Below, one piece after another: positions 61,389 through 64,000 of a stretch of 64,000 nucleotides of DNA. A program made the translations under genes and the position numbers. The notes below the pieces were generated by a model. The model was not told the origin of the DNA. It was given only the letters and a program-made list of their open reading frames with translations, and searched no databases. Origin of the DNA: Variovorax fucosicus (GTDB lineage Bacteria > Pseudomonadota > Gammaproteobacteria > Burkholderiales > Burkholderiaceae_C). The stretch covers positions 62,001-126,000 of the forward strand of contig NZ_JASZYU010000002.1 of the NCBI RefSeq assembly GCF_030316825.1, written 5' to 3'. The number at the start of each line of letters is the position of its first letter. Within the stretch, counting starts at the first letter, position 1.

Positions 61389-62822
61389 GTGACCAGGCCG
61401 ATAGCAATGCAAGTGAGAGACCGGGCGTCGACAAAATTTTCCGAGCTCGCCGCCGTGATCGATGGCGAAGTTTTAGAAGTGCAGGGGTGGATCGCGCCGT
61501 TTTCTGTGCAGGCTGAAGCCGACTACTTCGCGCTGGTCGAAGACCCTTCGTGCTGCCTCGACTGTCTGCCGGCAGACGCTACTCGGCGAATTGAAGTATT
61601 TGCCAAGGTTCCTGTGGCCATCACCGGCTCTCGGATTCGCTTGAGAGGGACGCTGCACCACTTGCGGAGCGACGAAGCCGGCTGGCGCTTTCAACTCCGG
61701 GGCGCGCGGTTGGTCGAGGTAGAAAATGGCGAAGATGGTGCGTTCAATCGACGCCAGGTATTGAAGGCGACAACCCTGGCTTGCCTAGCCGCCGCGAACC
61801 TCGAAGCGTTTGCCGCCCTGGCAACGCAAGTGTCAGAAGCAGAAGCGCGCAAGTCGATCGAGGACATGGCGACGGTAGATGTGCACTCGCATGCCGGCGG
61901 TGTTATTGGATTGCGCCGTGTCAACGACGACGATCCGTTCACGCCGGTCGCAGACCCCATGCGCGAGGGCGGCATGGCGGTGGTTTGCCTGGCCACCGTG
62001 TCCGATTCACCCACGCACCACGTGACCGCAGATCGTCGCATCAGGCCCTTTCGTGCTCCGGAACCTGGGGAGCTGTACGCCTACGGGCAGCGGTCATTCA
62101 AGCGTATTCACGAGTTGGCGCATGCTCAGAATTTGACCTTGATCAAGAACGCTGCCGCCCTCGTGCTGGCCCGCAGTGATCGGCCCTCGGTCATCGTCAG
62201 CGCAGAAGGCGGCGACTTCCTCGAGGGAAAGACGGACCGCGTAGATGAGGCGTACGACCACTGGGCGTTGCGGCATCTTCAGTTGGTGCACTATCGCGTC
62301 AACGCACTTGGCGACATCCAGACTGAACCGACGGTGCACGGCGGCCTGACCGACTTTGGCGCGGAAGTCATCAAACGCTGCAACCGGTTGGGCATCGTGG
62401 TGGACGTGGCGCACGGCACCTACGATCTGGTAAAGCGAGCGGCAGGTGTGACGACCAAGCCGCTGGTCCTGTCTCATACATCGCTGTCGTCGCAGCCCGG
62501 ACCCCGCAGTCGTCTCGTTTCCGCAGAACACGCGCACGTGGTCGCCGATACGGGTGGTCTCGTCGGCATCTGGCCTCCCGCTAGCATCTTCCCCGACATG
62601 CCCGCATTGGCTGCGGGCATGGCGAGGATGGTGGATGCGATCGGTATCGATCACGTCGGCCTTGGGAGCGACATGCGAGGCCTTGTCGGTCCGTCCGTTT
62701 TCTCGTCGTACCGGGATCTCCCGCTTTTGGCGCAGGCGCTGCTCGCGCATGGCTTTCAAGTCCCGGACGTTCGAAAGCTTCTCGGCGGAAACTACGTGCG
62801 CGTCTTTTCCGCAAATCTTTAG
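61389..62822 (+). CDS. OB-fold/Tat-like segment/membrane dipeptidase (M19) fusion
   Basis: A 477-residue protein starting at GTG with AGGAG seven bases before. Residues about 14-112 look like a DUF3299-like OB domain with three cysteines (PSCCLDCLP, 54-61). An internal NRRQVLKATTLACLAAANLE (120-139) has a twin-Arg motif and a hydrophobic core, like a Tat signal placed mid-protein. The rest is peptidase M19: His166/His168 (VDVHSHAG), Glu273 (SAEGGDFLEG), His342 (VDVAHGTY), His363 (LSHTS), Asp428 (GLGSDMRG), all zinc-site residues present. The internal signal may act as a membrane anchor. The coding sequence is less GC-rich than its neighbours. Confidence 0.8.
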   Translation: MTRPIAMQVRDRASTKFSELAAVIDGEVLEVQGWIAPFSVQAEADYFALVEDPSCCLDCLPADATRRIEVFAKVPVAITGSRIRLRGTLHHLRSDEAGWRFQLRGARLVEVENGEDGAFNRRQVLKATTLACLAAANLEAFAALATQVSEAEARKSIEDMATVDVHSHAGGVIGLRRVNDDDPFTPVADPMREGGMAVVCLATVSDSPTHHVTADRRIRPFRAPEPGELYAYGQRSFKRIHELAHAQNLTLIKNAAALVLARSDRPSVIVSAEGGDFLEGKTDRVDEAYDHWALRHLQLVHYRVNALGDIQTEPTVHGGLTDFGAEVIKRCNRLGIVVDVAHGTYDLVKRAAGVTTKPLVLSHTSLSSQPGPRSRLVSAEHAHVVADTGGLVGIWPPASIFPDMPALAAGMARMVDAIGIDHVGLGSDMRGLVGPSVFSSYRDLPLLAQALLAHGFQVPDVRKLLGGNYVRVFSANL

Positions 62823-62984
62823 CTTCCAGGCGAACGTCGAAGCGAACTATTGAGCCTTGTTCTCTGAACGGGTGGTCTCGGCGGTCGAGGTTGATTCGGG
62901 GCGAGTGGCCGTGTCCCGGATGGCGAACGAGCAGCGACATTGATGGTGCGGCTGTGGCCGGGCGCGCAGGCCGCGCGCTGAACC

Positions 62985-63878
62985 TCAGGCCGCGATGAAC
63001 AGCGCCGGATCCACCATCGCGCGGTTCAGCATCACCGACCAGTGCAGGTGCGGCCCGGTCACGCGGCCGGTGGCGCCCACCGCACAGAAGCGCTCGCCGG
63101 TCTTGAGCACATCGCCCGGCTTCACGTCGACGGCGCTCAGGTGGCAGTACATGCTCAGCAGCCCGCCGCCGTGATCGAGCCACACCGTGCCGCCGTTGAA
63201 GAAATAGTCGCCGGTGTCGATCACGCGTCCCGGCAGCGGCGCCAGCACCGGTGTGCCAGTACCGGCGGCGATGTCCATGCCGCTGTGCGGATTGCGCGAC
63301 TGCCCGTTGAACACGCGCCGCAGCCCGAACGAGCTGGAGCGCCGGCCCGGCACCGGCACGCGCATGCGCAGTTCCTGCAACTGGGGCTCGGTGAAGGTGG
63401 CCATGACGGTGGCCAGGTGCGCGCGCTCGCGGTTGTAGCGCGCCTCGTCCTCGGGCGACAGATCCACCGTGCCGGGCGCCACCTTGAGGCGCTGCTCGCT
63501 GTACTGCTTGGGCGCCACCATGTAGGCGAGCTCGCGCGTTGCGCCGCCTTCGGCCTGCTGCACCGAGATGCGCGCCTCGCCGGGGGCGGTGGCCAGCGGG
63601 ATGCCGACCAGGGCCGTCCATTCGATCGCGTCGCCGAGCACTAGCAGGGGCAGCTCACCGTCGCGCGCCAGCGGCCGCGCCGCTGCAGGGCCCAGCGACA
63701 GCCGCGCGATGCCGCCCGGCACCTGCGCCGCGCGCGGCCACACGGCCGGCGGCGGCGGGGCCGGTCGAGCCTTGCCGCGCGCCAGGGGCAGCGCCAGCAG
63801 CGCCGCCGCGCCGAGCAGGGCGGAGCGGCGGTTCAGAGGGGAGGGGGGTGGGGCGAATGGGGCGCGCTGACGGGACAT
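62985..63878 (-). CDS. M23-family peptidoglycan endopeptidase
   Basis: A 297-residue LytM-domain protein. The N-terminus has a twin-Arg hydrophobic signal (PLNRRSALLGAAALLALPLA). The C-terminal M23 domain carries HSGMDIA (His198, Asp202) and HLHW (His277, His279), the full zinc-site set, so it should be an active endopeptidase rather than a degenerate activator. The middle region is beta-rich with the conserved YMVAPKQYSEQRLKV segment. The 3' flank (62823-62984) has a GCGCGC/GCGCGC hairpin and no gene. Confidence 0.9.
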   Translation of the reverse strand: MSRQRAPFAPPPSPLNRRSALLGAAALLALPLARGKARPAPPPPAVWPRAAQVPGGIARLSLGPAAARPLARDGELPLLVLGDAIEWTALVGIPLATAPGEARISVQQAEGGATRELAYMVAPKQYSEQRLKVAPGTVDLSPEDEARYNRERAHLATVMATFTEPQLQELRMRVPVPGRRSSSFGLRRVFNGQSRNPHSGMDIAAGTGTPVLAPLPGRVIDTGDYFFNGGTVWLDHGGGLLSMYCHLSAVDVKPGDVLKTGERFCAVGATGRVTGPHLHWSVMLNRAMVDPALFIAA

Positions 63879-63958
63879 GCCACCAGTCTAGCGAGCCGCC
63901 TTCGTGCGCTAGCCGACAATAGCCGCTGTTTGCGCCTGTCGGCGCCAGGAAGAATGCC

Positions 63959-64000
63959 ATGATCACCCACCCCACCGCGGCCCCGGCGCCGCGAAGCAAC
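63959..64000 (+). CDS. Start of a gene cut by the right edge
   Basis: An ATG at 63959 preceded by AGGAAG opens a frame of 14 codons (ITHPTAAPAPRSN) with no stop before the window ends. The divergent position relative to the M23 gene (80-bp gap) and the ribosome-binding site support a real gene. Identity cannot be told from so few residues. Confidence 0.4.
   Translation, partial: MITHPTAAPAPRSN

Noticed and set aside
62962..62978. GCGCGC/GCGCGC hairpin as a terminator for the M23 gene
   Set aside because: No T-tract follows on the minus strand and alternating GC is self-complementary by nature.

Overview
The window is GC-rich, densely packed bacterial chromosome. Gene content and protein style fit a beta-proteobacterium of the Comamonadaceae, most like Variovorax. 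Pointers are a Bug-type tripartite-tricarboxylate receptor, a VF530/ferredoxin pair, a proteobacterial GshA, an EgtB-EgtD pair and many FCD-GntR and LysR regulated transport operons. This assignment is inference from family resemblance; no rRNA, tRNA, CRISPR array, prophage or intact insertion sequence was seen.

Layout. 1-4.7 kb (minus): end of a TolC-family efflux gene, a Met/His/Cys-rich exported protein, a glycerophosphodiesterase lipoprotein, a DUF1439 protein, a PEP-mutase-like enzyme and a Cys-tailed membrane protein. 4.8-10.2 kb (minus): a polar amino-acid ABC transporter with its GntR regulator and a long operator-like dyad, then a Bug receptor whose ribosome-binding site sits in a hairpin, then OsmC. 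10.4-19 kb: an acyl-CoA synthetase, a four-gene exported/lipoprotein module with a CsgG/FlgT-like member, a glycosyltransferase and NDH-2. 19-23.5 kb (plus): ergothioneine genes egtB-egtD followed by a DUF427 protein, a 2OG-Fe dioxygenase and a stand-alone methionine-synthase core. 23.5-34.4 kb: mixed housekeeping genes. A 25.98-26.31 kb gap between convergent genes holds two oppositely oriented copies of a hairpin element whose outer stems differ in sequence but stay complementary.

34.4-46.4 kb is the most interesting block. A gene very close to Klebsiella NAC (LysR family) sits among three operons: aminotransferase-RraA (minus); a biotin carboxyl carrier, biotin carboxylase, PxpB, PxpC, a degenerate carrier and PxpA; and an SDR with a complete amino-acid-type ABC transporter. 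Each operon is preceded by the same promoter layout: ATA-N9-TAT, 20 bp, TTGG-type -35, 18 bp, TAC-type -10. This puts the dyad at about -64, the known NAC activator position. I read this as a nitrogen-limitation regulon that imports a lactam- or amide-like compound, opens it with a biotin-assisted PxpABC-like enzyme, and processes the product by transamination and an RraA-type lyase or decarboxylase. The substrate is unknown.

46.4-64 kb: a DUF938 methyltransferase, gshA, an epoxide-hydrolase-like enzyme, an HPF-type ribosome factor, an SDR, small exported proteins, a CBS protein, a DUF4139 protein, a thioesterase, YlqF GTPase, an AstE/aspartoacylase-like enzyme, an orphan histidine kinase, a divergent LysR/MFS pair, an unusual OB-fold/Tat/dipeptidase fusion in a visibly less GC-rich stretch, an M23 endopeptidase and the first codons of a further gene.
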